Position numbers and translations under genes: made by a program
Source: an uncultured Oscillospiraceae bacterium
Lineage (GTDB): Bacteria; Bacillota; Clostridia; Oscillospirales; Ruminococcaceae
Assembly: GCA_900543705.1 (NCBI GenBank)
Contig: UQSL01000002.1
Coordinates: forward strand, 35,363-99,362
DNA: 64,000 nucleotides
Direction of reading: 5' to 3'
Notes under the pieces: model-generated
What the model was told of the DNA's origin: nothing
Databases searched by the model: none
The model's input: the letters and a program-made list of their open reading frames with translations, nothing else
In this document: piece by piece, positions 42,706 through 52,392 of the stretch
Layout of the letters: every line of letters starts with the position of its first letter
Numbering within the stretch: the stretch's first letter is position 1

Positions 42706-44087
42706 AATGGGAATTGCCGCGTCTGATGATTACGGCGCCAGCCAGCAGCGGAGGAAAAACGGTCGTCACCTGTGCACTGCTCGGCGCACTGCGCAAACGG
42801 GGACTGTCCCCGGCGTCTTTTAAATGCGGGCCGGATTACATTGACCCGATGTTTCACAGGGAAGTGCTCGGGGTGAAAAGCTCGAACATGGATTTGTTTT
42901 TTGTGAACGAGGACACAGCACGTTCCCTCTCGGCAAAATACTCCGAAGGCTGTGACATCGCCGTATTTGAGGGTGTGATGGGGTACTACGACGGCGTAGG
43001 CGCGGGAGCCTGCGCGAGCAGCTACCACATCTCCCATGCACTGGAGGTGCCGTCAGTACTGGTCGTCCCTGCCAAAGGAGCGGCACTCTCTCTCGCCGCG
43101 CTCGTCAAGGGCTTTGTCTCCTTTCGTTCCAAAACGCAGATTCGGGCAGTACTGTTAAATGGATGCTCCGCCCCGTTGTATGAGATGCTAAAACCCGTCA
43201 TTGAGCGCGACTGCGGCGTCGAAGTGGTCGGCTACCTGCCAAAGGATGAGTGTTTTGCTCTGGAGAGCCGCTATCTCGGGCTGGTTACGCCAAAAGAAAC
43301 GGCAAAAATCAGGCAGAAGCTCACCTGCATGGCGGATGCTTTGGAGCGGACGGTGGATATCAACCGCCTGATCTCCCTGGCGGGGGAGGCACCGCCGGTG
43401 GAGTATGCTCCATTCACGACAGCAGCTGAGGGACAGAGAAAAGTCCGTCTTGCAGTTGCGCAAGATAAGGCATTTAGTTTTTACTATACGGAAAACCTGG
43501 ATTTGCTCCGGGAACTCGGAGCGGAGATTATCCCGTTTTCCCCGCTGTGTGAAAAAGAACTGCCCGAGAATATCGACGGGCTGTATCTCGGCGGTGGGTA
43601 CCCGGAGGTGTTTGCGGCAAAGCTCTCTGCTAACGAAAGCATGCTCTCCTCTGTCCGTCAAGCGGTCGAGAGTGGGCTTCCCACCTTTGCGGAGTGCGGG
43701 GGCTTTTTGTACCTGCACGAGACGCTGTGCGACGAGCAGGGAAAAGAATACCGAATGGCGGATGTGCTCCACGCCAAAGCATTGAAAGGCGAGCACCTGC
43801 GGCACTTCGGGTACGTCACACTGACGGCAAAGCATAACAACCTGCTGTGCAAAGCAGGGGAAAAAATTTCCTCGCACGAATTCCATTACTACCAGAGCAG
43901 CGCGGAGGGGGACGATTTCACGGCGAAAAAGAGCTTTCGTCAGACCTCATGGGACTGCATTACCGCGAAAGGAAATTTTTTCGCAGGCTTCCCGCACCTT
44001 TACTTTTACGCGAATCCCCGCTTTGCCGAGCGCTTTGTAAAAACCATGAGAACCTATGCGGAGGAACACCATCATGACGCTTTCTGA
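42702..44087 (+). CDS. cbiA: cobyrinate a,c-diamide synthase
   Basis: 461 residues, ATG 42702 (ATGA overlap). ATP- and glutamine-dependent amidation of the a and c side chains. P-loop-type APASSGGKTVVTCALLGAL at 12-30; CGPDYIDPMFH; EGVMGYYDG near 88; C-terminal class I glutaminase-like domain with PTFAECGGFLYL (Cys near 331) and HEFHYYQ. Overlaps cobT by up to 14 bp. Confidence 0.95.
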   Translation: MKWELPRLMITAPASSGGKTVVTCALLGALRKRGLSPASFKCGPDYIDPMFHREVLGVKSSNMDLFFVNEDTARSLSAKYSEGCDIAVFEGVMGYYDGVGAGACASSYHISHALEVPSVLVVPAKGAALSLAALVKGFVSFRSKTQIRAVLLNGCSAPLYEMLKPVIERDCGVEVVGYLPKDECFALESRYLGLVTPKETAKIRQKLTCMADALERTVDINRLISLAGEAPPVEYAPFTTAAEGQRKVRLAVAQDKAFSFYYTENLDLLRELGAEIIPFSPLCEKELPENIDGLYLGGGYPEVFAAKLSANESMLSSVRQAVESGLPTFAECGGFLYLHETLCDEQGKEYRMADVLHAKALKGEHLRHFGYVTLTAKHNNLLCKAGEKISSHEFHYYQSSAEGDDFTAKKSFRQTSWDCITAKGNFFAGFPHLYFYANPRFAERFVKTMRTYAEEHHHDAF

Positions 44088-45132
44088 GACAATACAGGCG
44101 GTAACTCCGCCGGATAAACAGGCGGCGGAGCAGGCGCAGCGCCGGTTTGACAGCATTGCAAAGCCTCTGCATGGGCTGGGCCTGCTTGAGGACGCGGTGT
44201 GCCGGATCGCCGGAATACAGGGAACCTCCCGGGTGCAAATCGACAAGCGCGCACTTGCAGTGTTCTGTGCGGACAACGGCGTGGTGGCTGAAGGCGTCAC
44301 CCAGACCGGGAGTGAAGTGACTGCGCTTGTCGCAAAAAATCTCTGCCATGGGAATACGAGCGTCAGCAATATGGCAAGGGTGGCCCATGTGGATGTGTTT
44401 CCCGTGGACATGGGGATGAACGCCCCAGTGAGCGAGGCAGGTATACTCGATTGCGCGGTCGCACGCGGAACCGGGAACATAGCAAAAGGCCCGGCCATGA
44501 CGGGGGAACAGGCTGTTTTGGCAATCGAGCACGGAATATCTCTGGCTTCTCACATGGCAGAGAAGGGCTATACCATCCTCGCCACAGGGGAGATGGGAAT
44601 CGGCAACACCACGACGAGCAGCGCAGTTGCAAGCGTGCTGCTGGTCCGTCCCGCCGACGAGATGACCGGTCGCGGAGCCGGACTGGATACGCCGGGGCTT
44701 GCTAGAAAAATTCGCACAATTGAGCAGGCCGTACGCCTTAACCGCCCGAACGCGGAGGATGTGCTCGATGTGCTTGCAAAGCTCGGCGGCTTTGATATCG
44801 CGGGTATGGTGGGGCTGTTTCTCGGTGGCGCGGCCTGCCGTGTGCCGGTTGTCATCGACGGATTTATCTCCTCGGTCGCGGCGCTGATCGCGGCCAGGCT
44901 ATGCCCGGATGCGGCCGGGTACATGCTCGCAAGCCATGTGAGCGGGGAGCCTGCGGGGAGAGTCGTGCTCGATGCGTTGGGATTATCCCCGGTCATCACG
45001 GCCGACATGCATCTCGGGGAAGGGACGGGCGCGATGGCGCTGTTCCCGCTGCTCGACATGGCACTTGCGGTTTATGAGAATATGAGCACGTTTGAGGATA
45101 TTCACATGGAGGAATACCGTCCTCTTGACTGA
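44074..45132 (+). CDS. cobT: nicotinate-nucleotide--dimethylbenzimidazole phosphoribosyltransferase
   Basis: 352 residues from ATG 44074 (GGAGGAACACC upstream); an earlier in-frame ATG lies on that SD. Activates the lower-ligand base to alpha-ribazole phosphate. VFCADNGVVAEGVTQTGSEVT near 65, GEMGIGNTTTSSAV near 174, GGAACRVPVVIDGFISS near 250, and HLGEGTGAM (catalytic Glu near 316). Starts the nucleotide-loop assembly block of the operon. Confidence 0.96.
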   Translation: MTLSETIQAVTPPDKQAAEQAQRRFDSIAKPLHGLGLLEDAVCRIAGIQGTSRVQIDKRALAVFCADNGVVAEGVTQTGSEVTALVAKNLCHGNTSVSNMARVAHVDVFPVDMGMNAPVSEAGILDCAVARGTGNIAKGPAMTGEQAVLAIEHGISLASHMAEKGYTILATGEMGIGNTTTSSAVASVLLVRPADEMTGRGAGLDTPGLARKIRTIEQAVRLNRPNAEDVLDVLAKLGGFDIAGMVGLFLGGAACRVPVVIDGFISSVAALIAARLCPDAAGYMLASHVSGEPAGRVVLDALGLSPVITADMHLGEGTGAMALFPLLDMALAVYENMSTFEDIHMEEYRPLD

Positions 45133-45153
45133 CTGCAGAAAGGAGGAGGTTTT

Positions 45154-45690
45154 GTGACGGTACTGGTGTACGGCGGTGCGGCAAGCGGGAAAAGTGAATA
45201 CGCGGAAACCCTTATCCTGAATGGACAGGAGAACCCGAGAATCTACCTTGCCACGATGGAACCGTTTGGCGAGGAGGGCCGCGCGCGCATTGAGCGTCAC
45301 CGCAAGCTCAGGGAAAACAAGGGCTTTGTGACTTTGGAGCGCTGCACCTCCCTTTCATCTTTGCATGTGCCAAGGGGCAGTGCCGTCCTGCTTGAGGATT
45401 TGGGAAACCTGTGTGCAAATGAATTGTTTTCCCCCGAAGGGGCTGGCTCGGGGAGGGTGCTCGGGGAGATTTTATCCGGTATCGAAAACCTGGCACAACA
45501 GGCGGGCCGGCTTGTGATTGTCTCCAACGATATCTTCTCGGGTGCCGGGCAGTATGAGGGGGAGATGGCGCAGTATCTTTGCCTGATGGGTACGCTCCAC
45601 CAAATAATCGCCGAAATTGCATCGACAGTCGTGGAAGTCGTCTGCGGAATACCGATTTTCCACAAAGGGGGAACACCGTGTGCTAATTGA
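45154..45690 (+). CDS. cobU: adenosylcobinamide kinase / adenosylcobinamide-phosphate guanylyltransferase
   Basis: 178 residues from GTG 45154, with AGGAGGAGG upstream. Phosphorylates adenosylcobinamide and transfers GMP to it. Walker A GGAASGKSEYAE at 6-17, ATMEPFGEEGRARIERHRKLR with the guanylylated His near 49, and VIVSNDIFSGA plus a C-terminal helix. Intact, unlike the second cobU-like gene at 46532. Overlaps cobS. Confidence 0.93.
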   Translation: MTVLVYGGAASGKSEYAETLILNGQENPRIYLATMEPFGEEGRARIERHRKLRENKGFVTLERCTSLSSLHVPRGSAVLLEDLGNLCANELFSPEGAGSGRVLGEILSGIENLAQQAGRLVIVSNDIFSGAGQYEGEMAQYLCLMGTLHQIIAEIASTVVEVVCGIPIFHKGGTPCAN

Positions 45691-46444
45691 GTCTTGTATC
45701 ATTGCGTTTGCCATGTACTCCGCCCTGCCGATGCCCCGGGTGGAGTGGAACAGGGAGAACATGCAGTACGCCCTGTGCTTTTTTCCGCTGATTGGGCTAG
45801 TGAGCAGCGCACTTCTGGCTCTCTGGCGGCTTTTTTGCCTATGGCTGAATTTTTCCGACATCCTGTTTGCGGCGGGGGCAGTGCTCCTACCAGTGCTGGT
45901 GACGGGCGGAATTCATCTGGATGGCTTTTGTGATACGGTGGATGCACTTTCCAGCCATCAGGAGAGAGAAAAAAAGCTTGCCATTCTCAAAGACCCGCAT
46001 ACCGGGGCGTTTGCCGTGATCGGGCTATGCTGCCTGTTTGTATCGTCCTTTGCGCTTTGGTACGAGGTTTCGGCGGATGGGAAAACGCTGCTAATTCTGG
46101 GGACGGGCTTTGTCCTTTCCCGTTCGCTCAGCGGCCTTGCCGTAACTTGCTTCCCGTTTGCCAAGAACACCGGGCTTGCCTATACCTTCGCGAGTATGTC
46201 TGCGAAAAAGCGGACCTCCATTTGGCTATGTATCCTCTGCGCCGTCTGTATGGGCGGTATGGTACTGATGCATCCCATTTTCGGGGGGATGTGCGCACTC
46301 GCCTCCCTTCTCTGTTTCGGGTATTATTACTGGATGGCAAAACGGCAGTTTGGCGGTATCACTGGGGATTTAGCAGGATACTTTCTGCAGCTATGTGAGC
46401 TGCTTCAAATTTTATCAGTTGTCCTGGGACAAAAGTTATTTTAA
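45680..46444 (+). CDS. cobS: adenosylcobinamide-GDP ribazoletransferase (cobalamin synthase)
   Basis: 254 residues from GTG 45680 (AAAGGGGGAACACC upstream), 11 bp inside cobU. Integral membrane enzyme joining adenosylcobinamide-GDP and alpha-ribazole (phosphate). FAMYSALPMPRVEW at the start, GGIHLDGFCDTVDAL near 76 (metal-binding DG..D), LKDPHTGAFAVIGL near 104, and six or so hydrophobic segments. Followed by a perfect hairpin. Confidence 0.94.
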   Translation: MLIESCIIAFAMYSALPMPRVEWNRENMQYALCFFPLIGLVSSALLALWRLFCLWLNFSDILFAAGAVLLPVLVTGGIHLDGFCDTVDALSSHQEREKKLAILKDPHTGAFAVIGLCCLFVSSFALWYEVSADGKTLLILGTGFVLSRSLSGLAVTCFPFAKNTGLAYTFASMSAKKRTSIWLCILCAVCMGGMVLMHPIFGGMCALASLLCFGYYYWMAKRQFGGITGDLAGYFLQLCELLQILSVVLGQKLF

Positions 46445-46463
46445 TCCATGGGAAAATATGCTA

Positions 46464-46500
46464 GAATAAAGAGGATATTAGTCTAATATCCTCTTTATTC
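46464..46500. terminator. perfect 17-bp hairpin between cobS and the second cobU-like gene
   Basis: GAATAAAGAGGATATTA (46464-46480) and TAATATCCTCTTTATTC (46484-46500) are exact complements around GTC. No long T-tract follows, so it may attenuate transcription or process or protect mRNA rather than fully terminate. Confidence 0.6.
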
Positions 46501-46531
46501 GTCACTATAGTGTCTTTGGGAGGGAAAGCGG

Positions 46532-46900
46532 ATGATTCTCATCATCGGCGGGGCAAGCCAGGGAAAGCTTCAGTTCGCCCTGCGCCACACCGGATGTTCT
46601 TTGGCGGATGTCGGTGAGGACGGTACTGTCGCGGACAAGCTGCATTTGCTCATCCGTGAATCGCTTGAGCAGGACGGGGATATTGGCGCCCTGCTTCTCC
46701 GGATGCTCACAAAGAGGGCGGTCATCTGCGACGAAATCGGGTGCGGCGTCGTGCCGGTGGATGCCTTTGAGCGCCGGTGGCGAGACGAGGTCGGCCGGGC
46801 CTGCCAGTTTTTGGCGGGACAGGCGGAACAGGTTATCCGCGTAACCTGTGGGATTCCCCTGTATCTCAAGGGAAATAACGATAGCGGCCGGGTATTTTGA
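46532..46900 (+). CDS. short CobU-like protein with degenerate P-loop
   Basis: 122 residues, ATG 46532 with GGGAGGG upstream. Resembles the ends of CobU joined together: MILIIGGASQGKLQFAL at the start and EVGRACQFLAGQAEQVIRVTCGIPLYLKG at the end. The Walker A reads G-A-S-Q-G-K-L, lacking the Ser/Thr after Lys, and the guanylylation His segment is absent. It is often annotated as adenosylcobinamide kinase, but catalysis is doubtful given a complete cobU 850 bp upstream. Its preservation in the operon suggests another role, perhaps regulatory or structural. Confidence 0.65.
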   Translation: MILIIGGASQGKLQFALRHTGCSLADVGEDGTVADKLHLLIRESLEQDGDIGALLLRMLTKRAVICDEIGCGVVPVDAFERRWRDEVGRACQFLAGQAEQVIRVTCGIPLYLKGNNDSGRVF

Positions 46901-46958
46901 GTCGGGCATCGAGCCGGGAATCAAACATTTTTATCTGTGAAAGGGAGGAAACATTGGG

Positions 46959-47537
46959 ATGACAGAGCTGCTTATGCTACGCCACGCGCAGACGGATTCC
47001 AACCTCGCTCACCGGTATCTTGGGGTAACGGATGAACCGCTGTGCGCACAGGGAATCGAGCAGGCAAAACATCTGATTTTGCCCCAGGTACAAAAAGTAT
47101 TCCTCAGTCCGCTTTCCCGCTGTATTCAGACCGCCTCTCTTATCTTTCCACAAGCAGAGCAGATTCCTGTGGATGGACTTCGGGAATGTGATTTTGGGGA
47201 ATTTGAAGGGAAAAACTACCTCGAGCTTAGCTCGGACTCCCGGTACCAGACTTGGATAAACAGCGGAGGAGAATTGCCCTTTCCGGGAGGGGAATCCCGA
47301 TCGGAGTTTTGCGCGCGCACCTGTCTTGCATTTGAGGAAATCCTGCCTCACTTGATGCGGGAAGAGCAGACGGCCCTTATTGCCCACGGAGGAACGCTGA
47401 TGGCCCTGCTTGAACGGTATGGAAAGCCCAGCCGCGGATATTTTGACTGGCAGGTAAAAAACTGCTCCGGATTTCTTGTGCATTTACAAGCGGGAAAACG
47501 GATGATATTGCATGTTTTGGAGGAGCTTTCATGCTGA
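46959..47537 (+). CDS. cobC: histidine phosphatase, alpha-ribazole phosphatase (CobC-like)
   Basis: 192 residues, ATG 46959, with GGGAGGAAAC upstream. Phosphoglycerate-mutase-fold phosphatase: catalytic LMLRHAQTDSN (His9), FLSPLSRCIQTA near 47, RECDFGEFEGKNYLEL near 74, and IAHGGTLMALLERY near 140 (second His). In this position it should remove the phosphate from alpha-ribazole phosphate or adenosylcobalamin 5'-phosphate. Overlaps cbiB by 7 bp. Confidence 0.88.
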   Translation: MTELLMLRHAQTDSNLAHRYLGVTDEPLCAQGIEQAKHLILPQVQKVFLSPLSRCIQTASLIFPQAEQIPVDGLRECDFGEFEGKNYLELSSDSRYQTWINSGGELPFPGGESRSEFCARTCLAFEEILPHLMREEQTALIAHGGTLMALLERYGKPSRGYFDWQVKNCSGFLVHLQAGKRMILHVLEELSC

Positions 47538-48508
47538 CGACGGCTTCCATATTCACTGGCTTTGTGCTGGATTTGCTTATTGGCGACCCGTATTTTCTTC
47601 CACATCCTGTGCGGTGGATGGGAAGCGCCATCACCTGTCTGGAAAAAGTGCTGCGGCGTATTTTCCCTGTGTCCAAAGGCGGGGAGCGCGCGGCAGGTGC
47701 GGTTCTGGCGGTGATGCTGCCGGCAGCCTCTTTCGGAATTGCCGCTTTGCTGCTCTGGCTGTGTTCCTTTGCGGGCTGGTGGCTTACCTATGCAGTACAG
47801 AGCGTGATGTGTTATCAGGTGCTGGCGACGAAATCATTAAAAGTTGAGAGCATGAAGGTGTACCGGGCACTGAAAGTTGGGGATATCCCTAGTGCACGAC
47901 AAGCGGTGAGCATGATTGTCGGACGGGATACACAGAATCTCGACGGAGCAGGTATTGCCAGGGCCGCAGTGGAGACGGTTGCGGAGAACACAAGCGACGG
48001 GGTCGTCGCACCGCTGTTTTTCCTGATGCTTGGCGGCGCGCCGCTTGGACTTGCCTACAAGGCGGTCAATACAATGGACAGTATGGTGGGTTATAAAAAC
48101 GAACGGTACCAAAACTTCGGCTTTGTCCCGGCAAAGCTTGACGATATTGTCAATTTTATACCGGCTCGCCTGAGCGCGTTGTTGATGATACTCTCGGCGT
48201 TCGGGCTCCGTTTTGACGGAGTGCGAGCGTGGAGGATTTTTAAACGCGACCGGTACAGCCACGCAAGCCCGAATTCCGCGCAGACGGAGTCCGCCTGCGC
48301 GGGTGCACTCGGGCTACGGCTTGCCGGGGATGCAAGTTATTTTGGAAAAATCGTACACAAACCGACCATTGGTGATGCGATACGGAAGATTGACCCGGAG
48401 GATATCCGCCGGGCAAACCGGCTAATGTATATGACGGCAATCTTAACCCTGCTTTTTTGCCTTGCCGTGAGAATCATCATCCAACTGACAGGACAAGGAG
48501 GAATTTGA
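47531..48508 (+). CDS. cbiB: adenosylcobinamide-phosphate synthase
   Basis: 325 residues, ATG 47531. Membrane protein attaching (R)-1-aminopropan-2-ol phosphate to adenosylcobyric acid. LIGDPYFLPHPVRWMGSAI near 16, MIVGRDTQNLDGAGIARAAVETVAENTSDG near 125 and PLFF.MLGGAPLGLAYKAVNTMDSMVGY near 158 are diagnostic. C-terminal HASPNSAQTESACAGALGLRL near 245. One base separates it from cobD. Confidence 0.96.
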   Translation: MLTTASIFTGFVLDLLIGDPYFLPHPVRWMGSAITCLEKVLRRIFPVSKGGERAAGAVLAVMLPAASFGIAALLLWLCSFAGWWLTYAVQSVMCYQVLATKSLKVESMKVYRALKVGDIPSARQAVSMIVGRDTQNLDGAGIARAAVETVAENTSDGVVAPLFFLMLGGAPLGLAYKAVNTMDSMVGYKNERYQNFGFVPAKLDDIVNFIPARLSALLMILSAFGLRFDGVRAWRIFKRDRYSHASPNSAQTESACAGALGLRLAGDASYFGKIVHKPTIGDAIRKIDPEDIRRANRLMYMTAILTLLFCLAVRIIIQLTGQGGI

Positions 48509-48509
48509 G

Positions 48510-49565
48510 ATGCCAGAATATAACCATGGAGGAGACATCTACAGCTTTAAGAAAAAATACGGCAGCATGCCGATTGATTTTTCTTCTAATATTAACCCGG
48601 TTGGAATGCAAAAGGCAGTGCTTGCCGCTTTGTGTGAAGCCGCAATCCATGCCGACCGCTATCCGGATCCCAGATGTTTGGAACTTTCCCGAAAAATTGC
48701 AGAATTCGAGCAGGTATCACCTGACTGGGTTTTCAACGGAAATGGCGCGGCGGATTTGATTTACCGCATTGTCTATGCCAGGCGCCCAAAGCGCGCATTG
48801 CTGCTTTCACCCACTTTCAGCGAGTATGAAGCTGCACTGCGTGCCGTCAAATGCAGAGTCCAATTTTTTAAGCTGAGGGAATCGGAACAGTTTGTTTTGA
48901 CAAGGAAAATACTAAAGGAACTGGAACTTGGCTATGATATGCTGTTTCTCTGTAATCCAAATAATCCGACCGGACAGGTAATTGGGCCTGATTTGATGAA
49001 GGAGATAGTGGATACCTGCCGGGAAACCGGAGTTACTCTTGTAGTGGACGAATGCTTTTTGGATTTTTCCGATCGTCATCAGGAGCTCACCGTCAAGGGG
49101 CTGCTTGCTCAAAATCCAAACCTGGTTGTAATAAAGGCCTTCACGAAAATCTTTGCGTTGGCAGGTGCAAGGCTTGGATATTTGCTATGTGCAAACGACA
49201 CCTTTCGTGAGCAGGTTGCAAAAGCAGGGCAGCCGTGGTCAGTCTCCAATCTTTCACAGGCGGCAGGTATTGCGGCACTCGAAAATGCTCAGGAGTACCT
49301 TGAAACGAGCAGAAAATACATCCGGCGGGAGCGGGAATTCCTGCGCTACGGCCTGACCTGCTGCGGGTACCGGGTGTTTGAATCCCAAGCAAACTACCTG
49401 CTTTTCCTCGCGCAGGATACTGGGCTTGTCGGGAAGATGAAGCAGGAAGGAATTTTAATCCGCGGGTGTGAAAACTACCGTGGGCTTGGGGAGGGGTACT
49501 ACCGGATTGCGGTACGCCGCCATGAGGATAACATCAAACTGCTCAGTGCGCTTGAACGTCTGTAA
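48510..49565 (+). CDS. cobD: threonine-phosphate decarboxylase
   Basis: 351 residues, ATG 48510 with AAGGAGG upstream. PLP enzyme (aminotransferase class I/II fold) making (R)-1-aminopropan-2-ol O-2-phosphate for CbiB. HGGDIYSFKKKYG and DFSSNINPVG at the start, FLCNPNNPTGQVIG near 145, VVDECFLDF near 176, and the PLP lysine in KAFTKIFALAGARLGYLL near 215. No C-terminal metal-binding extension is seen. Confidence 0.94.
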   Translation: MPEYNHGGDIYSFKKKYGSMPIDFSSNINPVGMQKAVLAALCEAAIHADRYPDPRCLELSRKIAEFEQVSPDWVFNGNGAADLIYRIVYARRPKRALLLSPTFSEYEAALRAVKCRVQFFKLRESEQFVLTRKILKELELGYDMLFLCNPNNPTGQVIGPDLMKEIVDTCRETGVTLVVDECFLDFSDRHQELTVKGLLAQNPNLVVIKAFTKIFALAGARLGYLLCANDTFREQVAKAGQPWSVSNLSQAAGIAALENAQEYLETSRKYIRREREFLRYGLTCCGYRVFESQANYLLFLAQDTGLVGKMKQEGILIRGCENYRGLGEGYYRIAVRRHEDNIKLLSALERL

Positions 49566-49580
49566 CAGGAGGGGAAAACC

Positions 49581-51086
49581 TTGTCTAAGTCGATTATGAT
49601 ACAGGGGACAATGTCCAATGCCGGCAAGAGTGTCATAGCGGCGGGACTATGCCGTATCTTTTATCAGGACGGATACCGGGCCGCTCCTTTTAAAAGCCAG
49701 AATATGGCGCTTAACTCCTACATTACAAAGGAGGGGCTGGAAATGGGCCGTGCCCAGGTGATGCAGGCCCAGGCGGCGGGAATCGAACCCTCGGTGTACA
49801 TGAACCCGATTTTGCTTAAGCCTTCCAGCGATGTCGGCAGCCAGGTCATTGTAAACGGGCAGGTCGTCGGCAACATGCGCGCCGCCGACTATTTTCAATA
49901 CAAAAAGAAGCTGGTTCCGGATATCCTGCATGCTTTTGGAAAACTGAGCGAGGAAAACGACATTCTGGTGATTGAGGGAGCGGGCTCCCCGGCGGAAATC
50001 AACCTCAAGGCGGACGATATTGTGAACATGGGGCTGGCAAAGCTGGTTCGCTCGCCGGTCCTGTTGGTAGGGGATATCGACCGCGGCGGCGTATTCGCCA
50101 GCCTGTACGGGACGGTCAAGCTGCTGGAAGCTCAGGAACAGGATCTCATCAAGGGGCTGATTATCAACAAATTCCGCGGGGATGTGGAAATTCTCCGTCC
50201 CGGCCTTTCCATGATTGAGGAACTCTGCGGCAAGCGGGTGCTCGGTGTAGTTCCCTACGCTGCGCTCGATTTGGAGGACGAGGACAGCCTGTCCTCCCGC
50301 CTGAACGCGAAAAGGACGGATGCACTTGTGGATGTGGCAGTGATACGGCTGCCGCGCATCTCCAATTTTACCGATTTCAATCCGCTGGAAACCCTCGAAG
50401 GCATCGGTGTACGGTATGTCGCAGATAGATCCGAGTTTGGACAGCCGGATTTTGTCATTCTCCCAGGCACCAAAAGTACGATGGGGGACTTAAAATGGTT
50501 GCGCGAAAGCGGGCTGGAAACGCTGATTCTCAAACACGTGGCGGCAGGCAAAGGTGTACTCGGCATCTGCGGCGGATTCCAGATGATGGGGCAAAGCCTC
50601 AAAGACCCGACCGGCGTAGAAGGCGGCGGGGAAATGCGCGGCCTTGGCCTGTTCGATACGGATACGGTTTTTACTCCCGAGAAAATCCGTACTCAGGCAT
50701 CGGGACAAATCGGGCAACTGCCCGGGTTGCTTGCCGGACTCTCCGGTTTGCCGGTGGAAGGGTATGAAATCCATATGGGCGAGACAAAACCAGAGGTCAA
50801 AAGTGTTTCATTTTCCACTGTGAGCGTGCCGGGCTGTGGACAAAAAACGGACGGCTGCTGCGCGGGAAATCTCTACGGTACCTATCTGCATGGGCTGTTT
50901 GAATCCGGGGAAATTGCCGCATCGTTTGCACGCGCATTGCTTGAAAGCAAAGGCTATAACCCGGGGGAGGTTCAGGCAATGGATCTCTCCCAGCTTCGTG
51001 AACGCGAATACGATAAGCTTGCGAATCTCCTACGCGAAAGCCTTGATATGAGGGAAATCTACCGGATTTTGGAGGCGGGGGCATGA
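49581..51086 (+). CDS. cbiP: cobyric acid synthase
   Basis: 501 residues, TTG 49581 with AGGAGGGG upstream; the sequence from the start ([19 protein letters not shown]) matches the family start. Glutamine-dependent amidation of side chains b, d, e and g. P-loop-like [22 protein letters not shown] near 37, [15 protein letters not shown] near 157, and class I glutaminase CGGFQMMG (Cys near 332) with a C-terminal [11 protein letters not shown]is. Overlaps cobO by 4 bp. Confidence 0.96.
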   Translation: MSKSIMIQGTMSNAGKSVIAAGLCRIFYQDGYRAAPFKSQNMALNSYITKEGLEMGRAQVMQAQAAGIEPSVYMNPILLKPSSDVGSQVIVNGQVVGNMRAADYFQYKKKLVPDILHAFGKLSEENDILVIEGAGSPAEINLKADDIVNMGLAKLVRSPVLLVGDIDRGGVFASLYGTVKLLEAQEQDLIKGLIINKFRGDVEILRPGLSMIEELCGKRVLGVVPYAALDLEDEDSLSSRLNAKRTDALVDVAVIRLPRISNFTDFNPLETLEGIGVRYVADRSEFGQPDFVILPGTKSTMGDLKWLRESGLETLILKHVAAGKGVLGICGGFQMMGQSLKDPTGVEGGGEMRGLGLFDTDTVFTPEKIRTQASGQIGQLPGLLAGLSGLPVEGYEIHMGETKPEVKSVSFSTVSVPGCGQKTDGCCAGNLYGTYLHGLFESGEIAASFARALLESKGYNPGEVQAMDLSQLREREYDKLANLLRESLDMREIYRILEAGA

Positions 51087-51613
51087 GGACACAGGGGCTT
51101 ATCCACATCTACTACGGAACCGGCAAGGGAAAGACGACCGCCGCGATGGGACTTTCCCTGCGTTCCCTGGGACAGGGGCAGCAGGTAGTCGTTGTCCAAT
51201 TTTTGAAAACCCATGCGACCGGGGAGATAAAACTGCTCGAGCAGCTCGGGCATATACGATTGTTTCGCGGCAAGGCGGGAACCCATTTTACCTCTGCCAT
51301 GACTGGGAAGGAACGGGAGGCGACCCGGGCAATCCATGAACAGAATTTTGAGCAGGCGGCGCAGTTGGTGCAAAGCGGGCAGTGCGATTTGCTGGTGCTG
51401 GATGAAATCCTCGACGCCATGGCAAAGGGACTGTTTGAGGAAGACTGCTTGCTTTCTTTTTTGGAGCATCGTCCTGAAAACCTGGAGGTCGTACTGACCG
51501 GGCGCGCGCCTTCTGAGAAACTGAGGGCATGTGCGGATTACATTACCAAAATGGTAAGCGAGCGGCATCCCTTTGACAGGGGAATCCCGGCAAGGGAGGG
51601 AATTGAATATTGA
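51083..51613 (+). CDS. cobO: cob(I)yrinic acid a,c-diamide adenosyltransferase
   Basis: 176 residues, ATG 51083. Adds the adenosyl group to Co(I) corrinoids (CobO/CobA/BtuR type). P-loop [18 protein letters not shown] at 10-27, VVVVQFLK near 36, and [15 protein letters not shown] near 101. The family C-terminal end (about 20 residues after [18 protein letters not shown]) is present. TTGA-type overlap with cbiC. Confidence 0.95.
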   Translation: MRTQGLIHIYYGTGKGKTTAAMGLSLRSLGQGQQVVVVQFLKTHATGEIKLLEQLGHIRLFRGKAGTHFTSAMTGKEREATRAIHEQNFEQAAQLVQSGQCDLLVLDEILDAMAKGLFEEDCLLSFLEHRPENLEVVLTGRAPSEKLRACADYITKMVSERHPFDRGIPAREGIEY

Positions 51614-52254
51614 GCAGGATACGTTATGAACAGGTTTTGCCGGAGGAGATTGAAAAGCGCAGCTTTGAAATTATCACGCAGGAGCTTCAAGGAAGAAAAC
51701 TCGATGAGGAAAACGAAGCCGTAGTCAAACGGGTTATTCACACTACGGCGGATTTCGAGTATGTGGATACCCTCGCGTTTTCTCCCCATGCGGTAAGCCT
51801 CGCGGTGGAAACTCTGCGGAAGGGCGCGGTGATTGTGACGGATACAAAGATGGCATTTTCCGGTGTCAGCAAGCCTGCGCTAAATAAGCTGTGCGGGCAG
51901 ATTCACTGTTTTATCTCGGATGAGGATGTTACCAAAGCGGCAAAGGAACAGGGGACGACCCGCGCCGCCATGAGCATGGACAAGGCGTGCTCGCTTTCCG
52001 GCAACCTGATTTTTGCCATCGGCAATGCCCCGACGGCACTGATAAGGCTGTATGAGCTTATCAAGGAAAACAGGATAAAACCGCAGCTGGTGATCGGTGT
52101 GCCGGTTGGCTTTGTCAATGTGGTCGAGGCAAAGGAGCTGATTATGCAGGCGGGGGGTCCCTATATTGTCGCGCCGGGGAGGAAGGGGGGGAGGAATGTC
52201 GCAGCCGCCCTTATCAATGCTCTGCTGTATCAGGCGACGGGGCGAACTCTTTGA
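51610..52254 (+). CDS. cbiC: cobalt-precorrin-8 methylmutase
   Basis: 214 residues from TTG 51610, overlapping the cobO stop. Moves the methyl group from C11 to C12, giving cobyrinic acid. VVKRVIHTTADFEYVDTL near 40 has the catalytic His; GAVIVTDTKMAFSGV near 78, TRAAMSMDK near 118, and IGNAPTALIRLYEL plus GVPVGFVNVVEAKE near 138-175 are CbiC hallmarks. Last gene of the cobalamin locus. Confidence 0.95.
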   Translation: MSRIRYEQVLPEEIEKRSFEIITQELQGRKLDEENEAVVKRVIHTTADFEYVDTLAFSPHAVSLAVETLRKGAVIVTDTKMAFSGVSKPALNKLCGQIHCFISDEDVTKAAKEQGTTRAAMSMDKACSLSGNLIFAIGNAPTALIRLYELIKENRIKPQLVIGVPVGFVNVVEAKELIMQAGGPYIVAPGRKGGRNVAAALINALLYQATGRTL

Positions 52255-52262
52255 AGAATGTA

Positions 52263-52297
52263 AAAAAAGACGGACACAGTCGTGTCCGTTTTTTTGT
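52263..52297 (+). terminator. terminator of the cobalamin operon
   Basis: ACGGACAC pairs with GTGTCCGT around AGTC, A-rich before and followed by TTTTTTTG. Confidence 0.9.
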
Positions 52298-52392
52298 GTC
52301 CAGAGTGGTTCCTATACCCATTTGGCGTAGATTAAAAAGATAATTCCTGCCAAAAACAATCACGTAATAATAAGATAAGACACGGGGGCCAA

